Positions 1-8,656 of a DNA stretch of 64,000 nucleotides are shown one piece after another; positions within the stretch are counted from its first letter, which is position 1, and each line of letters begins with the position of its first letter. A program made the translations under genes and the position numbers. The stretch covers positions 2,181,596 to 2,245,595 of the forward strand of contig NZ_CP102275.1 in the NCBI RefSeq assembly GCF_025149465.1, written 5' to 3'. Source of the DNA: Thomasclavelia spiroformis DSM 1552 (GTDB lineage Bacteria > Bacillota_I > Bacilli_A > Erysipelotrichales > Coprobacillaceae). Below the pieces are notes generated by a model, which did not search any database, was not told the origin of the DNA, and was given only the letters and a program-made list of their open reading frames with translations.

Positions 1-336
1 AATAGCTTCTTTAACATTTGGCTGGCGATAACCTTTTCCAATCATTGAACGCAACCCCATTTTAATTAACGTTGGAGCAAAAGCGTCCATTCTTCCAGAA
101 GTTGTCGGTCCTCCACTACCAAAAACCTCTCCTGGTTTACTTGGAGTTGGCCCAACATAAAAAATCACTTGATCTTTTAAAGGGAATGGTAACTCTTTTT
201 CCTCTTCAATTAAAGTCATTAAACGTTTATGAGCAGCATCTCTACCAGTATAAATTACACCACTTAGCATTACTTCATCACCCGCATGTAATTTTTTTAT
301 CTTTTCAACAGTAAGTGGTGTTTTTAAATAAATCAT
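1..336 (-). CDS. Fumarate hydratase class I, beta subunit (partial at left edge)
   Basis: The 112 visible N-terminal codons match the beta subunit of two-subunit iron-sulfur fumarases/L-tartrate dehydratases. The block GPTPSKPGEVFGSGGPTT starts near residue 62 and is followed by SGRMDAFAP, typical of this subunit. With the alpha subunit it would interconvert fumarate and malate in the cytosol. The ATG at 336-334 has a strong AAGGAGG seven bases upstream and overlaps the alpha stop codon as ATGA, so the two subunits are translationally coupled. The C-terminal part lies outside the window. Tartrate dehydratase is the main alternative, because the two enzymes cannot be told apart from this fragment. 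Confidence 0.9.
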   Translation of the reverse strand, partial: MIYLKTPLTVEKIKKLHAGDEVMLSGVIYTGRDAAHKRLMTLIEEEKELPFPLKDQVIFYVGPTPSKPGEVFGSGGPTTSGRMDAFAPTLIKMGLRSMIGKGYRQPNVKEAI

Positions 337-1175
337 AAATTTACCTCCTTATGACGTGATACATGACAACAAATACTAACAGCAACTGGCATTCCGGCAA
401 TATGCGTTGGATGAGTCTCAATATTTAATGATAAAGCAGTTGTTTTCCCACCATATCCAGCTGGTCCAATTCCAGTAGCGTTGATCATTGCTAATAATTC
501 TTTTTCTAAATTTGCATAACGTTCATCTTGATGATGACTACCTATTTCTCGCATCATTGCCTTTTTTGAAAGTTGCGTAACTTTATCAAATGATCCTCCT
601 ATTCCAACACCAATAACCATTGGAGGACAAGCATTAGGTCCCGCATCATTTATAACTTTTAAGACAAAATCTTTAACTCCTTGTACACCATCACTTGGTT
701 TCAACATTTTTATTTGTGACATGTTTTCAGAACCAAATCCTTTTGGAGCAACTACAATTTTAAATTCATCACCCGTGACAACATCAAAATAGATAATTGC
801 TGGGGTATTATCTTTCGTATTAATTCTATCAAATAAAGGATCTTGAACTATTGACTTTCTTAAATACCCTTCTTGATATCCTTGTCGAACACCTTCATTG
901 ATTGCTGATTTTAAATCACCATCAATATGTACCTCTTGACCAAGAGTAACATAAACAAATACCATTCCAGTATCCTGACATATTGGCATCATTTTATCAT
1001 GAGCCAAATTAGCATTATCAATCAATACATCAATTGTCTTTTTTGCAAGTGAATAAGTTTCTTCATTTTTTTTATCATTAAGAGCCTTAAAAACATCACT
1101 AGGTAAAATGCATGCTGCTTCTATACATAATTTTTTTACTGTTTTAATTATATCTTCACATTTTATTTCTCGCAT
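333..1175 (-). CDS. Fumarate hydratase class I, alpha subunit
   Basis: The product is 280 residues, the normal length for the separate alpha subunit (TtdA/FumA N-terminal domain) of oxygen-sensitive [4Fe-4S] fumarases. Cluster-ligand candidates are Cys66 in ICQDTG, Cys183 in NACPP and Cys270 in CCHVSRH, the three-cysteine pattern of the family. The complex hydrates fumarate to malate. The start lies 15 bases after the end of the broken RpiR-type regulator and the stop overlaps the beta start (ATGA), so regulator, alpha and beta form one leftward unit. Tartrate dehydratase activity cannot be excluded from sequence alone. Confidence 0.9.
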   Translation of the reverse strand: MREIKCEDIIKTVKKLCIEAACILPSDVFKALNDKKNEETYSLAKKTIDVLIDNANLAHDKMMPICQDTGMVFVYVTLGQEVHIDGDLKSAINEGVRQGYQEGYLRKSIVQDPLFDRINTKDNTPAIIYFDVVTGDEFKIVVAPKGFGSENMSQIKMLKPSDGVQGVKDFVLKVINDAGPNACPPMVIGVGIGGSFDKVTQLSKKAMMREIGSHHQDERYANLEKELLAMINATGIGPAGYGGKTTALSLNIETHPTHIAGMPVAVSICCHVSRHKEVNL

Positions 1176-1190
1176 AACTTTTCCTCTTTC

Positions 1191-1951
1191 TTAATAAAGA
1201 TAATATAATGAGCGATATCTATATATCATCAATTCTATTATTGCAAGTAAAGTATATCTAGACATACTACTTTTTAATTTGATTATGTAGTCCATACTTA
1301 TTTTAGTATCTTGTTTATTAGTCAATAAAACTGTTTTACATTTTGATTTTTTTAGATACTGAATTATTCTAAAATTATTACAAATATATTCACCATCATT
1401 AATTACTATCGCCACACTATTTTCATTTAATGACTTAGCACATTCCAGCTGTCTTTTATATTCCAATGGTGCATATACTAGCTTACCTAAGCTTAGTAAA
1501 TCAATTTGAAAATATAAAGATACAAAATGTAAGAAATGGTTTTGAAAAAAACAATCTTTTTACTATTATGAATAACTTGCAAAACCTCATCAATTATATC
1601 CCATTCTAATACACTTGACAATTTAGAAATTTCATCACATATATTTTTTAAATAATTTTTTGTACATTCTTTAGGTTTGTATCTCATATTCGTTAAATCC
1701 ATATTATAATTATCAAATACTTTATCTAAAGTACATGCTTGTTTAAAATGAAGATAATTTTCATAAACTAACGATTTACAAAACCGAGAAATTGTAGCTA
1801 GAGAAACATAACAATTATCTGCAAGTTCATTAATTGTCATTTTGGTTATTTTAGAAAAATTACGAACTACATACCATACAATATTATAATTTGTATCTAT
1901 TTCATTTGCAGTATCTAAATAAATAACCAACTGATCAAACAAACTCTCCAT
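1191..1951 (-). pseudogene. RpiR/MurR-family regulator split by a one-base frameshift
   Basis: Two leftward reading frames, 1493-1951 and 1191-1466, together make a regulator of about 253 residues. The first part has the N-terminal RpiR helix-turn-helix (INELADNCYVSLATISRFCK). The second has the C-terminal SIS sugar-phosphate binding half (VAIVIND, KTVLLTN, DYIIKL). The frames join cleanly if one base is added to the A7 run at 1545-1551 (T7 in the coding strand). The joined protein then reads LYFQIDLLSLGKLV, typical RpiR sequence that is absent from either frame alone. It probably sensed a phosphosugar and controlled the fumarase genes 15 bp downstream. Pseudogene, phase-variable tract and assembly error are all possible. 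Confidence 0.85.
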
Positions 1952-2091
1952 TTTGATTCCTCCATCTTAGCAGTATTATACACTATAATTCAGCAATTTA
2001 AAATAGCCTCAATATTACCAATAAAATATATCTATCACATATTTTAATACAATTATGATACATTATTACCATTGTCTTGTTATATACTAAC

Positions 2092-2242
2092 AATGTAGTC
2101 AAAAAGTAATTGATTTTCCCTTCAAATACATGACTACAAAAACATATGATATCCTTCCCTGATATCACATAAATATTAGTATTCTTTCCCTAATAACTAA
2201 TAATTTAAAAAGATGGCAAGTATCCCTTCTTGTCGTCTTTTT
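2092..2242 (+). ncRNA. Candidate UCCC-loop small RNA, copy 1
   Basis: A TATACT -10 box (2083-2088) precedes about 150 nt that fold into four hairpins. H1 has arms 2094-2101/2131-2138, with an inner TTGA/TCAA stem showing TTTTCCCT. H2 has arms 2147-2153/2161-2167 with loop CTTCCCT. H3 has arms 2174-2183/2192-2202 with loop CTTTCCCT. H4 has arms 2207-2220/2229-2242 with loop TATCCCTT and a T5 tail, a Rho-independent terminator. CCCT is presented in every loop. C-rich loops of this kind are known from Listeria LhrC and staphylococcal RsaA/RsaE RNAs, which pair with Shine-Dalgarno sequences. The function here is inferred. No clear -35 box was found. Confidence 0.7.
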
Positions 2243-2324
2243 ACGTGTTAATTTTTTTAATCAACATTCACATATTTTAATATAATTATGATACATTATT
2301 ACTACGATTTTATAATATACTAAC

Positions 2325-2471
2325 AATGTAGTCAAAAAGTAATTGATTTTCCTTTCAAATAAACGACTACTAAAAACATATGATATCTTTCCCTGATATC
2401 ACATAAACATTAATATTCTTTCCCTGATAACTAATGAAAAATGACAAGTATCTAATTACTTGTCATTTTTT
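2325..2471 (+). ncRNA. Candidate UCCC-loop small RNA, copy 2
   Basis: This is the second copy of the RNA at 2092-2242, behind the same TATACT box (2316-2321). H1 has GTAGTC/GACTAC (2328-2333/2365-2370) with an inner loop TTTTCCTT. H2 has TGATATC/GATATCA (2381-2387/2395-2401) with loop TTTCCCT. H3 has CATTA/TAATG (2408-2412/2432-2436) enclosing CTTTCCCT. The terminator is 2437-2471. The outer pair of H3 is T-A in copy 1 and C-G here, a compensatory change that supports a folded RNA. The terminator loop has lost CCC (TCTAAT), so the copies may differ in targets. Confidence 0.68.
2437..2471. terminator. Bidirectional terminator between sRNA copy 2 and dipeptidase
   Basis: AAAAATGACAAGTA pairs with TACTTGTCATTTTTT around a six-base loop. 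On the plus strand it ends the second small RNA. On the minus strand it overlaps the dipeptidase stop codon and ends that gene. Confidence 0.85.
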
Positions 2472-3443
2472 CGTTAAAATTTCTTGATATACACGTAAAA
2501 CATTTTTATAAAAAACTTTCTCGATTTCCTCTTTAGTTAACCCAGCATCAAATAATGCATCTTTTAACATTGGCATCATTGAAGCATCTTTTATCTCAAG
2601 ATCTTGTGAAATCCCATCAAAATCACTACCCAATCCAACATAATCAATTCCTACTAAATTTTTAATATATAAAATGTGCTTTACCATATCTTCAATACAA
2701 GAACGAGCATTACCATTAGGTATCGTCTTTAAAAAATCTCCACAAAAATTAATTCCCATTACACCATTTCTTTTAGCTAATTCTTTAATCATATTATCTG
2801 ATAAATTTCTTCCAACACCACATATACCTCGAGCGTTACTATGAGAAGCTACAAATGGTTTTGTAGTATATTTTAAAACATCATAAAAACCTGCATCACT
2901 TAAATGTGAAACATCAATAATTATTCCTAAACGCTCCATTTCTTTAACATATTCAATTCCAAAATCTGTCAAACCATCCTTAGTATTTATATCATATAAA
3001 TCATGATAATTTTTTGCATTTGATATATTAGGATAACCAATACCATTTGGATAATTCCAAGTCAAAGTAATCATACGAACTCCTAAACGATAATAATTAC
3101 GCAAAATAGCTAAATCATGATTAACTACTGCCCCCTCTTCAAGAGTTAACATAGCAGACATCAAATCAGCATTTTGATTATCAATAATATCTTGATAACT
3201 AAATATCGGTCTAATTATATCGGGATGTTTATTAATTTCATTATAATACAAATCAATTAATTGTTGGGCTTTTATAAGAGGATCAACAGAATCATTAAGA
3301 TTTACAAACATCGCAAAATTTTGTAATAAATAATCCCCTTTTAACATCTTTTTTAAATCAATATTGAAATTATTTTCTAATAAACTACCACCTTCATCAT
3401 ATATTCTTAAGACAGTATCACAATGCATATCAACAACTTTCAT
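2463..3443 (-). CDS. Membrane dipeptidase-like, peptidase family M19
   Basis: This 326-residue protein has the M19 (renal dipeptidase) zinc site in order: His7 and Asp9 in MHCDT, Glu103 in LEEGA, His180 in DVSH, His201 in SHSN and Asp274 in GSDFDG. These enzymes hydrolyse dipeptides, including D-amino-acid-containing and dehydropeptides. No signal peptide is visible, so a cytosolic role in peptide use or cell-wall peptide turnover is likely. It stands alone, pointing left, and shares its terminator with the converging small RNA. Substrate choice cannot be read from the sequence. Confidence 0.93.
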   Translation of the reverse strand: MKVVDMHCDTVLRIYDEGGSLLENNFNIDLKKMLKGDYLLQNFAMFVNLNDSVDPLIKAQQLIDLYYNEINKHPDIIRPIFSYQDIIDNQNADLMSAMLTLEEGAVVNHDLAILRNYYRLGVRMITLTWNYPNGIGYPNISNAKNYHDLYDINTKDGLTDFGIEYVKEMERLGIIIDVSHLSDAGFYDVLKYTTKPFVASHSNARGICGVGRNLSDNMIKELAKRNGVMGINFCGDFLKTIPNGNARSCIEDMVKHILYIKNLVGIDYVGLGSDFDGISQDLEIKDASMMPMLKDALFDAGLTKEEIEKVFYKNVLRVYQEILTKK

Positions 3444-3607
3444 TTTATCACCTACTTCATTTTATGCATACACTTCAAACCTATACACTTAGTTTCTTTA
3501 TGATAAATTCAATTATCATTCTCCATTTAAAATCTAAGAAGAAAAACTATTTCAGCTTTTCATTATCCTAATTTGTATTATTTAATGCCAAATAATCTTT
3601 CTATATT

Positions 3608-3871
3608 CTAAAATTCAATTTCTTTTGTTTTATAATCTTTAGTAAGATGTTGATATTTTTTTAACCACCGCACTCCTTCTAAATACTCAGACTCGCTTAA
3701 AAATTCATCCAGAATACCAAAATGAACTAGTGAACAAACATCGTAAATACTTTGCCATAAAGCATCAAATTTATCTTCATCAACCTTAAGATCCCTTTGC
3801 TCGCTTTCTATATATACAACCATTTTATGTGCTAAGTTGGTTGCTTCTTCAATTTCCAAAACTGCCATCAT
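3608..3871 (-). CDS. Small acidic protein of unknown function
   Basis: An 87-residue, mostly helical, acidic protein with no signal peptide or membrane segment. An AGGAGG lies just before a double ATG; the first ATG (3871) has a four-base gap and the second a seven-base gap, so the true product may be one residue shorter. It is divergent from the 78-residue gene at 3936, with 64 bp between the starts holding both control regions. I do not recognise a family. Coding is supported by the ribosome binding site and by normal amino-acid composition. Confidence 0.65.
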   Translation of the reverse strand: MMAVLEIEEATNLAHKMVVYIESEQRDLKVDEDKFDALWQSIYDVCSLVHFGILDEFLSESEYLEGVRWLKKYQHLTKDYKTKEIEF

Positions 3872-3935
3872 TTATCCTCCTTGACTTTTTATAGTAAAAA
3901 TTATACCATTATTTTTAATAAAAGGAGTCAAAAAT

Positions 3936-4172
3936 ATGAAAACTATTTCAATTTTTCAAGTACAAGATATTAATAATTTATTAAAACAAAAAAATTATGA
4001 TTACACTTTAAAACTACACGATGCCTGTGGCAGTCAAAGTTTATTTTTACAATGTCATGGTAATAATTGTGACATCAATGAATTATGTGATGTAATTAAT
4101 AATTATTTAAAAAATGACTATATCAAAGTCTTTCCAGGTAGCATTAATCCTTATAATATAATTATCAAATAA
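3936..4172 (+). CDS. Small unknown protein with HDAC motif
   Basis: A 78-residue protein starting at ATG 3936 with AAAGGAG eight bases upstream. The central LKLHDACGSQSL segment and the spaced cysteines (HDAC, QCHGNNC) are reminiscent of a small clostridial family named for an R/HDAC motif; this assignment is from memory and is weak. Its own terminator follows within three bases of the stop. It is divergent from the 87-residue gene at 3608. Confidence 0.7.
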   Translation: MKTISIFQVQDINNLLKQKNYDYTLKLHDACGSQSLFLQCHGNNCDINELCDVINNYLKNDYIKVFPGSINPYNIIIK

Positions 4173-4174
4173 AC

Positions 4175-4216
4175 AAAAGGGGTATGAGATCATACATTCG
4201 ATTTCATACCCCTTTT
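4175..4216 (+). terminator. Rho-independent terminator
   Basis: AAAAGGGGTATGA at 4175-4187 pairs with TCATACCCCTTTT at 4204-4216, immediately behind the gene at 3936. Confidence 0.85.
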
Positions 4217-4239
4217 ATTATAATAATTTATTGAAAACA

Positions 4240-4276
4240 AAAAGGTTTGAAGCCATTGTAAACAGTTTCAAACCTT
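4240..4276 (-). terminator. Terminator of the SpaA-repeat adhesin gene
   Basis: AAGGTTTGAA (4242-4251) and TTTCAAACCTT (4266-4276) form a stem. On the minus strand it is followed by TTTTTGTTTT, 10 bases after the adhesin stop codon. Confidence 0.85.
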
Positions 4277-4286
4277 AGTAATAATA

Positions 4287-7200
4287 TTAAATTTTAATTA
4301 CTCTTTTTCTTTTCAAAAACGCATAAGCACTCAAGCCAATTCCTAAAAACATAACTATCCCAATATATAATTCCATATTTATTGAATCCCCTGTTTTAGG
4401 CTGTGGTAATAATTCATTATACATTATTACCTTTTGAATGCTTTCTTTATTTTCTACTGTAAATTCAATAGATTGTGCTATTTTATACCCTGCTGGTGCC
4501 ATTGTTTCTGTTAAACGATATATGTGACCAACAATCAACCCTTTAATTATATGCGGTTTTAAATCAGATACCCACTCTTCTATAAGTATTGTATTACCAG
4601 TAGTAATATCTTCTAATCGTAAATGTGCCCCTGGTAACTCTTTATTTGTTGTAATATCTTGCTTACTAATTTCTACTTTCGTAGGTTTATTTATCAAATT
4701 TTGTGTTACTGTATATACTTTAGTAGTTAAATCACTTTGTTCAAATTTAACCTCATGTTTAGTTCCATCTAATACTAATCCATCAAGTGTAGTAATTTCC
4801 TGTAATTCATAAATTCCCATCGGTAAATCACTTACCGTTAATTTACCATCCTTTGATAAATTATATTCTCCTACAGTAGCATCTTTTGCATAAATAATAC
4901 TGCCATCAGCTGGATCAACTATATCTTCTTTAGCTGTAAGTTTAAATTTAATACTACTTAAATCATCCATATTAACTAATGATAAATCAACATCATCATT
5001 TGTTTCAACTGATTTATTAACGATCAATTCACCCATAGGCTTGTCATTTTTAATGATCACTTCTAAAATTGGATCACCATCTTCATCCTTATCATAATCT
5101 CTAATATTTTCAATATCAAATTCAACTCTACTTTCTAATGTTAAATATCCCGTTGGCGTTTTAATTTCATCAATGTAATATTTACCTGCATCCAATTGTA
5201 ATGGTAATACTACTGTTCCCATTTCACCATCAATTTCAAAAGAACCATCAGGTACAACTACATTGTTAGCACTAGTAGTAAAACTATCATAAGTTTTTCC
5301 ACTGATTTTCTGTTTAATTGTATCTCCTGCTTTATATATCACTTTTCCATTAGATACAATATCTTCTCTTGCTTTAACTTTAAATGTTGCACTATTTAAA
5401 GTTACTGTCTTATCGCTATCTAAGTCTTTTTTTACAAGTTTTAATTGCGTTGTATATGGACGATTATTGATATCGATAATCTTGATTTGATCAATATCTT
5501 CATATTCACTGTAATCTTTTGTAACTGATATAGTAAAATCAGGTGCAGTCATATAGTCTTGAGGTGTTTTGGTTTCTCTTACCAAATAAGTACCATAAGG
5601 TAAATATTTAGTAGTTGCACGTCCATCTTTACCAGTAGTAATTACATCATATGTCTTAGCATTATCCCATCCAACTTTATCAACTTCACTTTTTAGTTTG
5701 AACGTAAACTCAGCTCCAGCTAAACCATTTAAAATTCCTGATTCACTTTCTTTTTCACCAAATTTATGTACCTGTACCTTTTGCATATTAACTCGGTTGT
5801 CAGTACTTGTAGAGCGTAGAATTTTAGAAACAGTTTGCCCTTCATAATCAATACTTACATCAATATCATCAGGATTTAATACTAATGTTCCATTAGATTT
5901 AGATTCTTCAATATAATATTTACCAATATGTAAATCATCAAACTTTAACTTACCTTGTTCATCAGTTACCTGGGTATCAACAACTGCATCTTTTTCAAAA
6001 TAAGTTACTGTACCAGCCTTATTAGTAATCTTTTCTTTAGCTTTTAATGTATACTTATTACCTTTTAAATAAGCATCACCAATATTGCCATCAGTTAAAT
6101 CACTATTGATTTCTTTTGTTAAATCTATTGAACCAGTAGGTTCTTCATTTACAACAGTTTGGGTAGTTGTTTGATCTTTATTAACTGTAATAGTATAAAC
6201 TGTTTCATTTAATAAGTAACCCTCAGGTGCTTGGATTTCTTTCAATTCATAAGTACCAATCGGTAAATAATCGACAACAATCTTACCACCAGCAACAGTA
6301 ATATCTTTACTGTAACCTTCAAAAGAAGTTGACTTCAAATTAAAAATAGCACCATCAATCAAATCATGATTTGTGTTTGTCTTAGTAATTTCTATTTTAC
6401 CAAAATCCATCCAATCTATTTGCAAATATAGATGACTTCTATCAGGATCCCAAACCCAACTTCCTTCAATTTGAGTCGAATCTGAACCAGTTCTAATAGC
6501 TAGAGCTGTAAATATCCCACAATTATCACCTGTAACTTCTGTAATAGGCATATCAGCTGGCGACCCATCGCAAGGCGCAGTAAAATAAAAACTTTGGCCA
6601 CCATGAACAGTAGCCATACCACCTGTTTGTACACCTCCACCTGAAATATGAATAGTTACATTTGCATCTAAAGGAATATTAATGGTTGCATTATTACTTC
6701 CTTCTAATGTTATGGTGTTTGTGATTTGTTGCTTTGAATTTATATCAAAAAATGCATTAAATTCCGCTCTAAATCCACCTGCATTCCCTGGATTAAATTT
6801 TACATAACCAGGTTCAGGTAATTCTAATACTCTTCGATATATATTCATTATATCGCTACCATAAGTACCACCGAATATCTGGTTGAATTTTTGTTCATCA
6901 AATCCATTCCAATCACCACTGTATGCACCACTTAAAAATATATGTGTTAAAAGATACTTTACATCATCATTTGACAAATAACTGTCATCAGGACAAATTG
7001 CACTTTTTAAATCAAAACCATCTGCAAATTCTCCATAAGGTGCAGGACCACCAAAACCATAATACATCAGTTTTCTTACTGCCTCATTATTTTCAATAAC
7101 ATCAGCTACATAATTTCCATCTTGAGGTACGTTTTTACTAGACTCTAAACAATAAGCCCATTTACCATTGTATTTAGTTGAAAAAGTACTCCATGCACTT

Positions 7201-7376
7201 ATTCCTGGCACTTTACGTGCCCACCACTCAGGATATTTAATTTCTTTAACGCGAGTAAACTCATGAGGAATACTGTTATCCCACGCATTTACATCAATAT
7301 TCGCTGAAAGAGACATAGAAAAAACCATTATTAATGTAATAACAATTTTTCTTAATTTAGAAAATTTATTTTTCAT
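4287..7376 (-). CDS. Sortase-anchored surface protein with six SpaA/Cna-B repeats
   Basis: The 1029-residue precursor has a signal peptide (about 1-31, hydrophobic VITLIMVFSMSLSA). An N-terminal thioester-type adhesion domain has Cys76 in KWAYCLESS, but YLLTHIF has His145 where the usual partner is Gln. A linker follows, then six prealbumin-like SpaA/Cna-B domains from about residue 325 to 990. Each ends in an acidic motif that can close an isopeptide bond (YELKEI, YIEES, VRET, YIDEI, YELQEI, RLTET). The C-terminus carries PQPKTGD, a hydrophobic helix and KRKR, a sorting signal with Gln in place of Leu in LPxTG. It is likely a covalently anchored adhesin or pilin-like protein. No sortase gene is in this window. 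Confidence 0.92.
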   Translation of the reverse strand: MKNKFSKLRKIVITLIMVFSMSLSANIDVNAWDNSIPHEFTRVKEIKYPEWWARKVPGISAWSTFSTKYNGKWAYCLESSKNVPQDGNYVADVIENNEAVRKLMYYGFGGPAPYGEFADGFDLKSAICPDDSYLSNDDVKYLLTHIFLSGAYSGDWNGFDEQKFNQIFGGTYGSDIMNIYRRVLELPEPGYVKFNPGNAGGFRAEFNAFFDINSKQQITNTITLEGSNNATINIPLDANVTIHISGGGVQTGGMATVHGGQSFYFTAPCDGSPADMPITEVTGDNCGIFTALAIRTGSDSTQIEGSWVWDPDRSHLYLQIDWMDFGKIEITKTNTNHDLIDGAIFNLKSTSFEGYSKDITVAGGKIVVDYLPIGTYELKEIQAPEGYLLNETVYTITVNKDQTTTQTVVNEEPTGSIDLTKEINSDLTDGNIGDAYLKGNKYTLKAKEKITNKAGTVTYFEKDAVVDTQVTDEQGKLKFDDLHIGKYYIEESKSNGTLVLNPDDIDVSIDYEGQTVSKILRSTSTDNRVNMQKVQVHKFGEKESESGILNGLAGAEFTFKLKSEVDKVGWDNAKTYDVITTGKDGRATTKYLPYGTYLVRETKTPQDYMTAPDFTISVTKDYSEYEDIDQIKIIDINNRPYTTQLKLVKKDLDSDKTVTLNSATFKVKAREDIVSNGKVIYKAGDTIKQKISGKTYDSFTTSANNVVVPDGSFEIDGEMGTVVLPLQLDAGKYYIDEIKTPTGYLTLESRVEFDIENIRDYDKDEDGDPILEVIIKNDKPMGELIVNKSVETNDDVDLSLVNMDDLSSIKFKLTAKEDIVDPADGSIIYAKDATVGEYNLSKDGKLTVSDLPMGIYELQEITTLDGLVLDGTKHEVKFEQSDLTTKVYTVTQNLINKPTKVEISKQDITTNKELPGAHLRLEDITTGNTILIEEWVSDLKPHIIKGLIVGHIYRLTETMAPAGYKIAQSIEFTVENKESIQKVIMYNELLPQPKTGDSINMELYIGIVMFLGIGLSAYAFLKRKRVIKI

Positions 7377-7521
7377 ATATAGTATCCTTTCAAATTATTT
7401 GCAGTTTATTGTCATTGCTTAGGACTTTAAAATATCGTTATTATATTGATACAAGTTTAAAATATCAATTATACTTCTCTAAATTAGTTTTATAACCAAT
7501 CAAAACAGTTAACCGTAAAAT

Positions 7522-7549
7522 GAAAATAGACAATCTTTCGATTGTCTAT
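7522..7549 (-). terminator. Terminator of the Ig-like membrane protein gene
   Basis: ATAGACAATC (7526-7535) and GATTGTCTAT (7540-7549) form a ten-pair stem with a four-base loop, followed on the minus strand by TTTTCATTTT. Confidence 0.85.
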
Positions 7550-7602
7550 GGTTTAAATATCCATTTACATATATACATAACTTTTAACCTCATTCATCAT
7601 TT

Positions 7603-8640
7603 TTATCTTTCCATTACACCAAAACTATAGTGATAACAATCTCCATTATCAGAAATGCCATTATTACCATTTCCATGCCCCGCTAAATATAATTTATTTT
7701 TGACATCATCTATAGAAATCGTTGATTCTATATAGTATCCACAACCACATTTTGCCCAATAAATCTTAATTTTTGGTGGATTAGGTTCTTCGGGCTTAGT
7801 TTCTCCACCCGATGATTCTCCGTTATTTCCTAAATTACTTCCATCAGTATTTCCATTATTTTCAGTACTTCCTGAATTAAAATTTCCTTTATTACTTGAA
7901 CTACTACTTGATGAATTTGTATTATTCGAACTTCTATTTGAATTATTAGCACTTCCTTTTTTATTAGTAATCGTATTTGTTTGCAAGTTTGTTGTAGATT
8001 CTTGTTCTATAACTAATGGTGCTACAACAACTGTAACGTTAAATTCTTTTTTAGCTTTGTTTTTATTTACATCTTCTACTGATACCTTGACTTTATATTC
8101 ACCAAGTGTATTTGTATCAATTGCACTATAGTCAATTATTATATCATTTAATTGTGCTAGATCAGTCGCAGTAATCAATGACTTAAAATCAAATGTTGTT
8201 AAATCTGTTCCTTGAATAATTTCAATATTATCAGGTCCACTTAATTGAGGAGTAACTGTATCTCTAACTTTAACTTTTATTGTTTCTACTTCATTTTGAT
8301 ATGTCAAAGTAATTTTATAATCCCCTATTTTCGCAAATCCTCTATCTTTTTGAGAAATAGTACCATCTTGATTCGTAATTGTTTCAAGTTCATTTTTTAC
8401 ATTAGATTTATATTTTGTATTTTTTAAAACATCTTTTTTCTCTTTATTACTCAAATCACTAAAATCTAAATAATCATTTAAATCAGTAGAAACACTTTGT
8501 CCATACTCCACATTTATAGATTCTGTTTTTAATTTCAGCAAATCTTTTTTATTTATAATTGAAATCACTATAACAGTTAAACATATAACTACAAATATTA
8601 TTAAACCCCATATTTTCTTTTTATTAAAATCAATCTTCAT
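7603..8640 (-). CDS. Membrane-anchored extracellular Ig-like protein with Ser/Asn-rich stalk
   Basis: The frame is open to 8676, but the AGGTGG ribosome binding site selects ATG 8640, giving 345 residues. A signal anchor (IWGLIIFVVICLTVIVISII) spans about residues 10-29. Ig-like segments of the DUF5011 type lie at about 40-210 (DTVTPQLSGPDNIEI is typical). A low-complexity Asn/Ser/Gly stalk follows, then a small C-terminal domain with KCGCGYY and HYSFG motifs. The protein should sit outside the cell, held by its N-terminal helix. Its leader carries a promoter, a short reading frame and a terminator-like hairpin. Its function is unknown; adhesion or wall binding is plausible. Confidence 0.8.
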   Translation of the reverse strand: MKIDFNKKKIWGLIIFVVICLTVIVISIINKKDLLKLKTESINVEYGQSVSTDLNDYLDFSDLSNKEKKDVLKNTKYKSNVKNELETITNQDGTISQKDRGFAKIGDYKITLTYQNEVETIKVKVRDTVTPQLSGPDNIEIIQGTDLTTFDFKSLITATDLAQLNDIIIDYSAIDTNTLGEYKVKVSVEDVNKNKAKKEFNVTVVVAPLVIEQESTTNLQTNTITNKKGSANNSNRSSNNTNSSSSSSSNKGNFNSGSTENNGNTDGSNLGNNGESSGGETKPEEPNPPKIKIYWAKCGCGYYIESTISIDDVKNKLYLAGHGNGNNGISDNGDCYHYSFGVMER

Positions 8641-8656
8641 TTTTATCCACCTACCC

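Larger units (their letters stand above)
2036..2471. repeat. Tandem direct duplication (two ~200-bp units)
   Basis: Unit 1 (2036-2242) and unit 2 (2269-2471) align along their whole length. Both open with CACATATTTTAATA, share TATACTAACAATGTAGTC, share paired GATATC arms, and end in a hairpin plus T-run. The region between the RpiR gene and the dipeptidase (1952-2462) has no protein-coding potential, so this duplication accounts for most of it. Unpaired positions differ between units more than the paired arms and CU-rich loops do, which suggests a duplicated RNA gene. Confidence 0.9.

Noticed and set aside
72-314. Plus-strand 80-codon frame
   Set aside because: It is the antisense of the fumarase beta subunit, whose minus-strand sequence is conserved.
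2036-2471. CsrA/RsmA-type sponge RNA on the minus strand (AGGGA in hairpin loops)
   Set aside because: The complement of each CCCU loop is ANGGA-like, but -10 boxes and T-tailed terminators are oriented for plus-strand transcripts, and no CsrA is seen here. The UCCC reading is preferred.
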